Shown piece by piece: positions 11,933 through 24,200 of a stretch of DNA of 64,000 bases (positions are counted from its first letter, which is position 1; each line of letters begins with the position of its first letter). The notes beneath the pieces are model-generated. The model made no database searches and was not told the origin of the DNA. It saw only the letters and a list, made by a program, of their open reading frames with translations. The position numbers and the translations under genes were made by a program. Origin of the DNA: Hordeum vulgare subsp. vulgare (Eukaryota; Streptophyta; Magnoliopsida; Poales; Poaceae); NCBI RefSeq assembly GCF_904849725.1, contig NC_058524.1:354761823-354825822 (forward strand). The letters are read 5' to 3'.

Positions 11933-12787
11933 GGACCAATCCTTTTGAGCTCAGATGTGGAAATAAGCTCCTATGAGAATAAGTTGTAAATAAGCTCCAG
12001 ATAATAAGCTAACCAATTCTTTTTGATATGTGTTTTTCAGCTTATCTGTAGTATGGTTGATGAAAAGTCTGTAATACCCTTGCACAGTCTGCCCAAAGCA
12101 CATCGATAGCAAAATTTAGATGAGCTCTTCATAACAAATCAAGGAAAAATTACATAAAAACATCATTTATCATCAACGCCTAATAACAAATCAAGGGAAA
12201 ATTAGCAAATAATCATGGATGAGCTCCTACACGCGCTCACAACCATAGAATGGGAGGAGAAACGATGGGCCGCTGTAGTGGAGGGTCGACCGAAACGACG
12301 ATGATCTACTGCTCATGACCGGCGGCGGAGAAGAGGAGTGCCGGTCGGAACGACTAGGATGTACTGCCAGAACGACCGGAGAAGAGGAGGCTGGGACCGA
12401 CGACGGGGAGCAGAGAGGCCGGTACCGGCGGCGGGGGAGAGGGCCTCGTCGAGGAGGTGCTGGAGCCAGGGGCTGACGGCGACAACAGCGGCGTGGAGAG
12501 GAACCCTAGGGAGCGAGGGAGGGAGAGCGAGCGGAGTAGGGGTCGAGCGAGGGGTGGCTGGCTAGTGATAGTTTCACTGTAATTTCTTTAAAAAACAGGA
12601 TCCCTTCACTTTACCCCTTCCAGGTTAACTCAAAAGTTACGGAAAGCTTCTTACCCCTAACTTTTTTTCATTGCGAAGAGAAGAAAGATAAAAATAAACT
12701 AAGCTAGCTTATCACAAATGATGAGTTCTTTTACACTTCTAGTTTATTTTGACAATAAACTCAAATAAGCTCGAAAAGAACTGGGCC
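11933..12787. mobile_element. MITE-like element (855 bp) upstream of SERK
   Basis: The two ends are imperfect inverted repeats: GGACCAATCCTTTTGAGCT on the left, and the right end read in reverse is GGCCCAGTTCTTTTCGAGCT. Both are followed by AATAAGCT-rich DNA. A possible 3-bp duplication GAA flanks it (11930-11932, 12788-12790). The core (about 12240-12560) is GC-rich and gives Arg/Gly-rich frames that resemble no transposase. The end sequence is close to that of the MITE at 57853-58061. PIF/Harbinger (Tourist) affinity is likely, but the TSD is not the usual TAA/TTA. Confidence 0.55.
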
Positions 12788-12933
12788 GAACGAGGGGATC
12801 GAAGCGGACGGGAGGGGGGGCCAAAAGCTGCGGAACGAATCTTCGCTTCTATCGCAGAAAAGCTGCGTCTGCGCCTCTGCGGGGCGTGGAATGCGCGGCG
12901 GCGGCTGCTGCTGTGGGATCTAGGGCGGCGGCA
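12788..12933 (+). promoter_or_regulatory. Probable SERK 5' leader
   Basis: This is 146 bp of GC-rich DNA between the MITE-like element and the SERK start codon, with no clear TATA box. It contains a 10-codon upstream ORF. Where transcription starts cannot be seen from sequence. Confidence 0.45.
12891..12923 (+). other. Upstream ORF in the SERK leader
   Basis: An ATG at 12891 opens a 10-codon frame (MRGGGCCCGI) closed by TAG at 12921-12923, only 10 nt before the SERK ATG. If the leader is transcribed it could lower or condition SERK translation. Confidence 0.5.
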
Positions 12934-15236
12934 ATGGGGGTGCCGCCGTGGGCGATCTGGGCGCTGCTGCTGCTCCACCCTGCCGCGCGCGTGCTTGCAA
13001 ACACGGAAGGTTCGCTTTGCTTTTCTGGTTTGCTTCCGTTGGAGGTTCTCGAGGCTGGGCTTTTGCGAGGCGTTTTCATGCCCATTTCTGTCTCTCTCGG
13101 TCGAGCAAACTTAAATCTCCTGCTTCAAGCCCAGGGCGGGCACACAATCAATCTGGGCCGATTTTGACCGGAAATCGGAGCGGATCCTCGTCGCTAGTTT
13201 GCTGTGGTTTTGACATTTATACGTTAGAGAACCCGACAATGCTTGGGGCTGGGATCTCTGTTTTACGTTTTGCTTCAGAGGGCTACTGATATGCTTGCGT
13301 TAGTTTGCTCTGCGTATGTTGCCCCATGACCATGAATATGATCGCTTATGTGCCCATCTATCTTATCTGCCTTGCCAACGTTAGTCTAGTCGTGGTCGTG
13401 GTTGTTAGGGTTGATTAGGACGTTTCTACGATGTGGTTTTCTTGTTAGATTTTTCTTTTTGTTTCTGAAAGCATTTTCTTGTTAGATTTAAAATCATGGT
13501 TTGCTTACTTGTGCGCACCTTGATAGATTTCCAGTTGCTGGCTGGGAGATTTTCAGGCGTGCTCCTGCGAATTATTCGTTTGCTTCAGCCTGATTGGTTT
13601 ACCCCGGGATGATTAGGACATCCCACCGTGCACTTTTGTTGTTGCCTCAGGGTGATTTTGCGTTCGGAGTTCAAAATGATGTTGCTCTTCTGGGCTTCAA
13701 TCGGCGCATTTTGATGGCCATTGGGCAATTCTCTGGTGGTCCTCCAGACCAACTTCCGTTTTTTCACCTTACCACGTGTGTTTGAACGTTTTGATACTTC
13801 ATGTGGCTCTTTTTTGATAAACTAGAGGGCGTTTCTTGGTCTTTCAAGTCATTAGTGTGAACCGGAAGCCTAGATCACCTAAAGCTTGATGGTGATTGCT
13901 TGTTCGACACTGCACTAGAAACCTTAACAGCGACCAAGATGGCACTGCAGCTTTGGTTACTCATGCCATCTGTTGATACTTATGTGTCTCTCATGTGCTG
14001 TTTATTTGCTTTTAGGTATAAAATATATTATGCTAGTTTTTTCCACACAACATAATACTACTAAAGGTCAATATAATGAAAAATGTGGCAGACTTATGAT
14101 GATAGAGCTGTCAGATTCAAGATGAGCATGAAGGGAATGCAAGCTGGCATTTTTGTTCTGTCTATTTATGTATGATATAACCTGGTGATTGCCCCCCATG
14201 AAAGATCATATTCACTCTACATAAGGAATATTAGGTGCTAATTGTGCTAATGCATGCTGTAACTGGGGTCATGTTGTTCCTCTTGGGATGACACGATTAT
14301 CTCATTTTTTGTAGGATGTACTGATTATTTGTTAGTTAAATTTTATGTAGGAATTATTCATTTCTCACTATTATTTACAGGTGATGCATTGCATAGCCTA
14401 AGAACTAACTTAAATGATCCCAATAATGTGCTACAAAGTTGGGATCCAACTCTGGTCAATCCGTGCACTTGGTTTCATGTTACTTGCAACAACGACAACA
14501 GCGTTATCAGAGTGTAGGTGCACCTTTTTCTCTGCTCTGCAGATACACCAGTACTGTGTTTCATACTGAAGTTCATTGCATTTTTCAGTGATCTTGGAAA
14601 TGCTGCATTATTTGGTACTTTGGTGCCACAGCTTGGTCAGCTAAGAAACTTGCAATACCTGTAAGCTATCCTCTTTTTGCTAAGTGCCTGCACACATACC
14701 ATACTTGCTGATACCTGCATATATGAATGCATTAGAACATATATGTATGCATCAAGACAAACATCCTATTTTGAAATGCCTGCAGACATACCACACTTGT
14801 TGATACCTGCATATATGAATGCATCAAAACATATATGGATGCTAGTAGTGTTAGATCATCACAAATCACTAGTTACTGTACCACATAGTACTAGATAATG
14901 TGAAAAGAAATAGTAAAGTTGGACTATGGATCATGATAATAGTAACTTAGATTAGTGCATGCAAGGGTGTTACATATAAGGCCGGTGCTGTCAATCTAAA
15001 TTATTGTAATGCGCCAGTGATCAGCTACTTTTGGGTCTTGGCCCATAATTATTTTTATGCAACTTAGTAATAATTTTAACTTTGTGCTGCAGGGAGCTCT
15101 ACAGTAATAACATCAGTGGCACAATACCTAGCGAACTTGGAAACCTCACAAATTTGGTCAGTTTGGATTTGTACTTAAACAACTTCACTGGTCCAATACC
15201 CGATTCATTGGGGAACCTATTGAAGCTACGATTCCT
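12934..15236 (+). CDS. SERK1: SERK exons 1-4: signal peptide, LRR cap, LRRs 1-3
   Basis: Exon 1 (76 nt) encodes [18 protein letters not shown] and the start of the mature protein. The ATG at 12934 follows GCGGCGGCA and is the first in-frame ATG; the frame is open further upstream but only with GTG. Exon 2 (133 nt) encodes the cap with [10 protein letters not shown]. Exon 3 (72 nt) encodes LRR1. Exon 4 (144 nt) encodes two repeats, including [14 protein letters not shown]. Phases match between exons: G26 is split between exons 1 and 2, V70 between 2 and 3, L94 between 3 and 4, and L142 between 4 and 5 across the large intron. Confidence 0.93.
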
Positions 15237-18200
15237 GTATGCCCCCATCATTATTAGCTATACTACCATTATAAATAACAAGATGTTAGGTGATCTGATC
15301 ATTCTGAAAGATGCACATGTGCATATTTTGTATAGATTGTAATACGAGGTACTTAGCTCTATTGGACTAAAATGAGATGCATTCTGATTTGCCTGGATGG
15401 AGTTACAATTATGGCAGCATAAAACCTCGTGCTTAGAATTATGCTAGTGTAACCATGCAATTTTATTCAACCATTTGAAGCAACTCCTTATGTGTTGTCA
15501 TTGTAAGTATAGAACATCAACAACTAAAACATTGAAAAATGAAAAGAAAAGGTACTATGTGTACCCGGTGTAGGATTTAAAAAAAATTGGTTTATGTTTG
15601 CCTGGTTTGGTCTTCACTGTGAATTTGTGTGCACATTATATTTGTGCTCTTTGCTCTTTTCCAGGCAATGAATGGTTTGCCACTTGGCATTCCTTTTATG
15701 TTCCTTAAGACAAAATGTTCGTTGTAAAGCAAGTTTTAAAAATATGGGCCGATATTTAAGATAATCGGCCAGTTAATCCTGAATCCGTAGGTCACGGATT
15801 CGATTGTTAGGAAATATGCAACTTGTATTTCCAGGAGGCCGTAGGCCAGTATATATACATGTACAGGTGTAGAATATGCAGGAAACCCCTTATACAATGG
15901 GGTAAATAGGAAAGGTTACATGGCTATATATATAGTACTCTTAACACCCCCTCAAACTCATGGTGGATGAACACTGAGTTTGGAGAGATAGAAGCCATGT
16001 TGCGCTCTAGTTTGGGCCTTCATCAGAAAATCCACCAACTGTAACTCGGAAGGCACATACTGAAGAACAATAACCAGATCCTGCACACCAGCACGCACAT
16101 AGAAAGCATCAACACCAATATGCTTGGTGAGCTCATGCTTCACAGGATCACGTGCAATGCTAATAGCACCTGTACTGTCAGATAATAGGAGAGTAGGTGT
16201 AGTGGCAGAAACACCAAAGTCCTAAAGTAGCCACTGTAGCCAAGTCAACTCAGCCGTCAAAAGAGCCATAGCTCGCAACTCAGCCTCTGCACTCGAACGG
16301 GAAACTATAGTCTGTTTCTTTGTCTTCCAGGCAATGAGAGAACCACCAAGAAAAACACAGTAAGCAGAAAGTGAAAGGCGATCTGAGGGATCACTAGCCC
16401 ACGTAGCATCCGAATAGGCCTGAAGCTGTAAAGAATTAGAGCGAGGAAAGAATAGATGGTGAGAGATCGTGCTCGAAGATATTGGAGAACACGAAGGAGG
16501 TGACTAGTGAACCGAAGTGGGAGCAGAGACACAAACTGACTCAGAATATGAACCGGATAAGAGATATCCGGACGAGTGACAGCTAGATAGACAAGACTCC
16601 CAACAAGATGACGATAACGCGTCGGATCAGGCAAGTGGTCACCATCAGTATCACGGAGGTGAATATTCAGCTCCATGCGAGTCTCAACAATGCGCTCGTC
16701 AGTAAGAACAACACGAGCAAGAAGATCTTGGATATACTTTTCTTGAGATATAAAAAAGCCATCGGAGGTAGAAGAGACTTCAATCCCAAGAAAGTAGCGA
16801 AGAGGTCCAAAATCAGACATAAGAAACTGCTCACTAAGGGCCTGTTTGGGACTGCTTCAATTCATCAAAATCAGCTTCACTTCATCAAATTCACTTTGAA
16901 GCAGTTTCATACAGAAGCTATAACACTATTAAGAGAATGTTTGGCTTCCATCTAGCTCCATCTTCAAAAATAAAAATTCTGGTGGAAAGAATCTATTTGA
17001 TTGGTTGAGGGAAAAGAAATGAAGGGGTATCCACTTACTGGTGGCAGTGGTGGGTAATTTTCCCCCAACTCCAGCTTCTAGAGTTTTTTGGAGCACCCTC
17101 TCAGGAGCTTCATAAAAACTTTGAAGTTCTACTCCAGATTCTAGTTTTTTTGTGGAGCGGCATATCGTGAAGCTACCCCGTTTGGCTTGTCTTTTCTGGA
17201 GCAGAGCTGAATTTTAAGGAGCAGATCAGTCCCAAACAGGCCCTAAGACGGGCCTTTACAAAGGCAATATACTCAGGGTCGTCGCCAGTGATGATCATGT
17301 CATTGACATAGAGAAGAAGAGTCCGGCCACAAGGTGAAAGATGGACAAACAATGCTGGATCATGAGCACTCGCCGAAAAACCAGCGACAGTCACCACAGA
17401 GGCAAAACGCTCAAACTAGGCGCGGGGGGCTTCCTTAAGGCCATAGAGAGAGCGACGAAGACGACATACCATGCCATCAGGAACAGAATACCCAGGTGGT
17501 GGCTGCATGTATACCTCCTCACGCAGATCTCCATTAAGTAAGGCATTCTTAACATCAAGCTGAGATACATACCAGTGACGTGCAAAGGCCACGACAAGAA
17601 GTGTACGAATAGCGGTCATATGGGCCAGAGGAGCAAAAGTCTTGTCGTAATCACGATCATGCTCCTGTTGAAAGCCATGAGCCACAAGACGAGCTTTGTA
17701 ACGCTCAAGAGAACCATCAGAGCGAGTCTTAACCTTGTAGACCCACTTACAAGTGATGGGACGAACACGTGGAGGAAGAGAAACAAGATCCCATGTACCG
17801 GTGCGTTCAAGAGCAGCAATCTCCTCTGCCATCGCAAACTACCATTCAAGATGAACAATAGCCTCACGATAAGAAGTCGGCTCAAGAACAGCAGCACCAG
17901 CGGTTGAAAAACCAAGGCGATCAACAGGCGGCAGGACGAGGACGCTAGCCATAGGTAGGCTGAGATGAGGAGGACGACACATCAGTAGACGCATCCACAT
18001 TACGTGAACGACGAGTATAATACTGAGGAAAAGATGGAAGAATACGAGGAGGAATCGTCGAGGTAGAATGACGGGGTGGAGACGAAGAAGTCGCCAGGGA
18101 CGAAGGTGCAGAATCCCGTGACATGCCAGGTGAGGAAACCGTGGAAGATGGTGGCGGCGAATCGATAAGAGGTGGAGAAGCAGAGTTAGCAGGACGAAGA

Positions 18201-21200
18201 GACAAAGGCTCAACGGGGGTGATAGGTATGTCAGGAAAAGTGAGGAAAAAGGTCAAGGAAGATGGACGCGGGTAGAAGGGACGAGACTCATCAAGAGTCA
18301 CATCCCGAGAAATACGCATCCGATGACCGTAGGATCCCAACAACGATAGCCCTTATGTTCATCAGTAATGCGCTCGTCGGTAAGAACAACACGAGCAAGA
18401 AGATCCTGGATGTACTTTTCTTGAGATATAAAAAAGCCATCAGAGGTAGAAGACACTTCAATCCCATGAAAGTAGCGAAGAGGTCCAAGATCAGACATAA
18501 GAAACTGCTCACTAAGACGGGCCTTTACAAAGGCAATATACTCGGGGTCGTCGCCAGTGATGATCGTGTCATTGACATAGAGAAGAAGAGTCCGAGCACG
18601 AGGTGAAAGATGGACAAACAATGCTGGATCATGAGCACTCGCTAAAAAACCAGCGATGGTCACCGCAGAGGCAAAACGCTAAAACCAGGCGCGGGAGGGG
18701 GGGGGGCTTGCTTAAGGCCATAGAGAGAGAGCGACGAAGACGACATACCATGCCATCAAGAGCAGAATACCCAGGTGGTGGCTGCATGTATACCTTCTCA
18801 CACAGCTCACCATTAAGAAAGGCATTCTTAACATCAGGCAGAGATACAGACCAGTGGCGTGCAAAGGCCACGACAAGAGGTGTACGAATAGTGGTCATAT
18901 GGGCCAGAGGAACAAATGTCTTGTCGTAATCATGATCATGCTCCTGCTGAAAGCCACGAGCCACAAAACGATCTTTGTAACGCTCAAGAGAACCATCAGA
19001 GCGAGTCTTAACCTTAGACCCACTTACAAGTGATGGAACGGACACCTGGAGGAAGAGAAACAAGATCCCATGTACCGGTGCATTCAGGAGCTGCAATCTC
19101 CTCTGCCATTGCAAACTACCATTCAAGATGAACAATAGCCTCAAGATAAGAAGTCGGCTCAAGAACAGCAGCACCAGCGGTTGAAAAACCAAGGCGATCA
19201 ACAGGCGGCAGGACGAGGACGCTAGCCATAGGTAGGCTGTGCTGAGGAGGACGACACATCAGTAGACGCATCCACATTACGTGAACGACGAGTATAATAT
19301 TGAGGAAAAGATGGAAGAATACGAGGAGGAATCGTCGAGGTAGAATGACGGGGTGGAGACGAAGAAGTCGCCGGGGACGAAGGTGCAGAATCCCGTGACA
19401 TGCCAGGTGAGGAAACCGTGGAAGATGGTGGCGGCGAATCGATAAGAGGTGGAGAAGCAGAGTTCGCAGGACGAAGAGACAAAGGCTCAACGGGGGTGAT
19501 AGGTATGACATGAAAAGTGAGGAAAAAGATATCCTCCACTGAAAAGGTCAAGGAAGATGGACGTGGGTAGAAGGGACGAGACTCATCAAGAGTCACATCC
19601 CGAGAAATACGCATCCGATGACCGATAGGATCCCAACAACGATAGCCCTTATGTTCATCAGTAATGCGCTCGTCGTTAAGCACAACACGAGCAAGAAGAT
19701 CCTGGATGTACTTTTTTTGAGATATAAAAAAGCCATCAGAGGTAGAAGACACTTCAATCCCATGAAAGTGGCGAAGAGGTCCAAGATCAGACATAAGAAA
19801 CTGCTCACTAAGACGGGACTTTACAAAGGCAATATACTTAGGGTCGTCGCCAGTGATGATCATGTCGCGAGTGATGATCATGTCATTGACATAGAGAAGA
19901 AGAAGAGTCCGACCACAAGGTGAAAGTGGACAAACAATGTTGGATCATGAGCACTCGCCGAAAAACTAGCGGCAGTCACCACAGAGGCAAAACGCTCAAA
20001 CCAGGCGCGGGGTACTTGCTTAAGGCCATAGAGAGAGCGACGGAGACGACATACCATGCCATCAGGAACAGAATACCCATGTGGTGGCTGCATGTATACC
20101 TCCTCACGCAGATCACCATTAAGAAAGGTATTCTTAACATCAAGCTGAGATACATACCAGTGACGTGCAAAGGCCACGACAAGAAGTGTACGAATAGCGG
20201 TCATATGGGCCAGAGGAGCAAAAGTCTTGTCGTAATCACGATCATGCTCCTGTTGAAAGCCACGAGCCACAAGACGAGCTTTGTAACGCTCAAGAGAACC
20301 ATCAGAGCGAGTCTTAACCTTGCCATCGCAAACTACCATTCAAGATGAACAATAGCCTCACGATAAGAAGTCGGCTCAAGAACAACAACACCATCGGTTG
20401 GAAAACCAAGACGATCAACAGGCGGAAGCGGACGAGGACGCTAGCCATAGGTAGGCCGAGATGAGGAGGACGACACATCAGTTGACGCATCCACTTTACG
20501 TGAACGACGAGTATAATACTGAGGAAAAGATGGAAGAATACGAGGAGGAATCGTCGAGGTAGAATCAGGGGGTGGAAACGAAGAAGTCACCGGGGATGAA
20601 GGTGCAGAATCCGGTGACATGCCAGGTGAGGAAACCGTGGAAGATGGTGGTGGCGATCCGAGGGATCACTAGCCCACGTAGCATCCGAATAGGCCCGAAG
20701 CTGTAAAGAACTGGAGCGAGGAAAGAATAGATGGTGAGAGATCGTGCCTCAAAGATATAGTGAACCGAAGTGGGAGCAGAGACACAAACTGACTCAGAAT
20801 ATGAACCAGATAAGAGATATCAGGACGAGTGACAACTAGATAGACAAGATTCCCAACAAGATGACGATAACACGTTGGATCAGGCAAGGGGTCACCGTCA
20901 GTATCACGGAGGTGAATATTCAGCTCCATGGGTGTCTCAACAATGCGCTCATCAGTGGGAGCAGCACGAGCAAGAAGATCCTGGATATACTTTTCCTGAG
21001 ATATAAAAAAGCCATCAGAGGTAGAAGAGACTTGAATCCCAAGAAAGTAGCGAAGAGGTCCAAGATCAGACATAAGAAACTGCTCACTAAGACGGGCCTT
21101 TACAAAGGTAATATACTCGGGGTCGTCGCCAGTGATGATCGTGTCATTGACATAGAGAAGAAGAGTCCGAGCACGAGGTGAAAGATGGACAAACAATGCT

Positions 21201-24200
21201 GGATCATGAGCACTCGCTAAAAAACCAGCGATGGTCACCGCAGAGGCAAAACGCTAAAACCAGGCGCGGGGGGGGGGGGGGGGGGCTTGCTTAAGGCCAT
21301 AGAGAGAGAGCGACGAAGACGACATACCATGCCATCAAGAGCAGAATACCCAGGTGGTGGCTGCATGTATACCTTCTCACACAGCTCACCATTAAGAAAG
21401 GCATTCTTAACATCAGGCAGAGATACAGACCAGTGGCGTGCAAAGGCCACGACAAGAGGTGTACGAATAGTGGTCATATGGGCCAGAGGAACAAATGTCT
21501 TGTCGTAATCATGATCATGCTCCTGCTGAAAGCCACGAGCCACAAAACGATCTTTGTAACGCTCAAGAGAACCATCAGAGCGAGTCTTAACCTTAGACCC
21601 ACTTACAAGTGATGGAACGGACACCTGGAGGAAGAGAAACAAGATCCCATGTACCGGTGCATTCAGGAGCTGCAATCTCCTCTGCCATTGCAAACTACCA
21701 TTCAAGATGAACAATAGCCTCAAGATAAGAAGTAGGCTCAAGAACAGCAGCACCAGCGGTTGAAAAACCAAGGCGATCAACAGGCGGCAGGACGAGGACG
21801 CTAGCCATAGGTAGGCTGTGATGAGGAGGACGACACATCAGTAGACGCATCCACATTACATGAACGACGAGTATAATATTGAGGAAAAGATGGAAGAATA
21901 CGAGGAGGAATCGTCGAGGTAGAATGACGGGGTGGAGACGAAGAAGTCGCCGGGGACGAAGGTGCAGAATCCCGTGACATGCCAGGTGAGGAAACCGTGG
22001 AAGATGGTGGCGGCGAATCGATAAGAGGTGGAGAAGCAGAGTTAGCAGGACGAAGAGACAAAGGCTCAACGGGGGTGATAGGTATGTCAGGAAAAGTGAG
22101 GAAAAAGATATCCTCCACTGAAAAGGTCAAGGAAGATGGACGCGGGTAGAAGGGACGAGACTCATCAAGAGTCACATCCCGAGAAATACGCATCCGATGA
22201 CCGTAGGATCCCAACAACGATAGCCCTTATGTTCATCAGTAATGCGCTCGTCGGTAAGAACAACACGAGCAAGAAGATCCTGGATGTACTTTTCTCGAGA
22301 TATAAAAAAGCCATCAGAGGTAGGAGACACTTCAATCCCAAGAAAGTAGCGAAGAGGTCCAAGATCAGACATAAGAAACTGCTCACTAAGACGGGACTTT
22401 ACAAAGGCAATATACTCAGGGTCGTCGCCAGTGATGATCATGTCGCGAGTGATGATCATGTCATTGACATAGAGAAGAAGAGTCCGACCACAAGGTGAAA
22501 GTGGACAAACAATGTTGGATCATGAGCACTCGCCGAAAAACTAGCGGCAGTCACCACAGAGGCAAAACGCTCAAACCAGGCGCGGGGTACTTGCTTAAGG
22601 CCATAGAGAGAGCGACGGAGACGACATACCATGCCATCAGGAACAGAATACCCATGTGGTGGCTGCATGTATACCTCCTCATGCAGATCGCCATTAAGAA
22701 AGGTATTCTTAACATCAAGCTGAGATACATACCAGTGACGTGCAAAGGCCACGACAAGAAGTGTACGAATAGCGGTCATATGGGCCAGAGGAGCAAAAGT
22801 CTTGTCGTAATCACGATCATACTCCTGTTGAATGCCACGAGCGACAAGACGAGCTTTGTAACGCTCAAGAGAACCATCAGAGCGAGTCTTAACCTTGCCA
22901 TCGCAAACACCATCAGAGCATAAGAAGTCGGCTCAAGAACAACAACACCATCGGTTGGAAAACCAAGACGATCAACAGGCGGAAGTGGACGAGGACGCTA
23001 GCCATAGGTAGGCTGAGATGAGGAGGACGACACATCAGTTGACGCATCCACTTTACGTGAACGACGAGTATAATACTGAGGAAAAGATGGAAGAATATGA
23101 GGAGGAATCGTCGAGGTAGAATCAGGGGGTGGAAACGAAGAAGTCACCGGGGATGAAGGTGTAGAATCCGGTGACATGCCAGGTGAGGAAACCGTGGAAG
23201 ATGGTGGCGGTGAATCTATAAGAGGTGGAGAAGCAGAGTTAGCAGGACGAAGAGGTAAAGCTCAACGGGGGTGATAGGTATGTCAGGAAAAGTGAGGAAA
23301 GAGATATCCTCCACTGAAAAGGTCAAGGAATATGGACGCAGGTAGAAGGGACGAGACTCATCAAGAGTCACATCCCGAGAAATATGCATCCAACGACCGA
23401 TAGGATCCCAACAACGATAGCCCTTATGTTCATCACTAGAGGCTAAGAAAACACACTCAACAGACTGAGCGATCAGTTTGGTGTGTTCGTGAGGGGCAAG
23501 AAGAACATAGCAAACACAACCAGACAAACGAAGTGCGAATAATCAGGAGAATGATCAAAAAGACGTTCCTAAGGAACACCACTCTGTAGAGCAGCGAACG
23601 GCTAAAGATTGATGAGATAGGTGGAGGTGAAGACGGCCTCAGCCCAAAAATGAGGCGGGAGAGAGGCGGCGATCATCAATGCACGAGCCGTCTCAAGAAG
23701 GTGACGATGCTTGCGCTCAGCCACACCTTCTGAGCATGAGCACCAGGGCAAGAGAACTTGGAGAGAGTCCCTTGCTTAGCAAGAACACCACACAACATCT
23801 TGGAAATATATTCGCCAATGGAGTCGGCACGAAACACTCGAATAGGCGAAGAGAACTGAGTGTGAACCATGGCAACAAAACGCTTATATATGGATAGAAC
23901 TTCACTGCGAGAAGTCATAAAATATAGCCAAGTGTAATGAGAGAAATCATCTATGAAAATAATATAGTATCGATGACCCCCTTTCGAAGCGAAGGGAGCG
24001 GACCCCATACATCGGAGTGGACTAAATCAAAAGGACGCTGGGACACTGACTTAATGGTAGGATAAGGTAACTGAATCTGTTTGCCAAGCCGACGTCTCCT
24101 GAGACTGGCCCCAGAAGGTCTCGACGAACTAAAGACGACAAACGAGAACCACAAAGATGACCAAGTCGATGATGCCACCGCTGGAAGGAGCCGGTAGCTG

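Noticed and set aside
12338..12565. 75-codon Arg/Gly-rich frame upstream of SERK
   Set aside because: It sits in the GC-rich core of a MITE-like element, with no similarity to a transposase or host protein.
12886..12933. Alternative upstream SERK start
   Set aside because: The frame is open upstream of the ATG at 12934 but only with GTG; the ATG gives a normal signal peptide and the family length.
15785..15812. tRNA T-arm-like word GGATTCGAT
   Set aside because: No acceptor stem or anticodon arm at the proper spacing.
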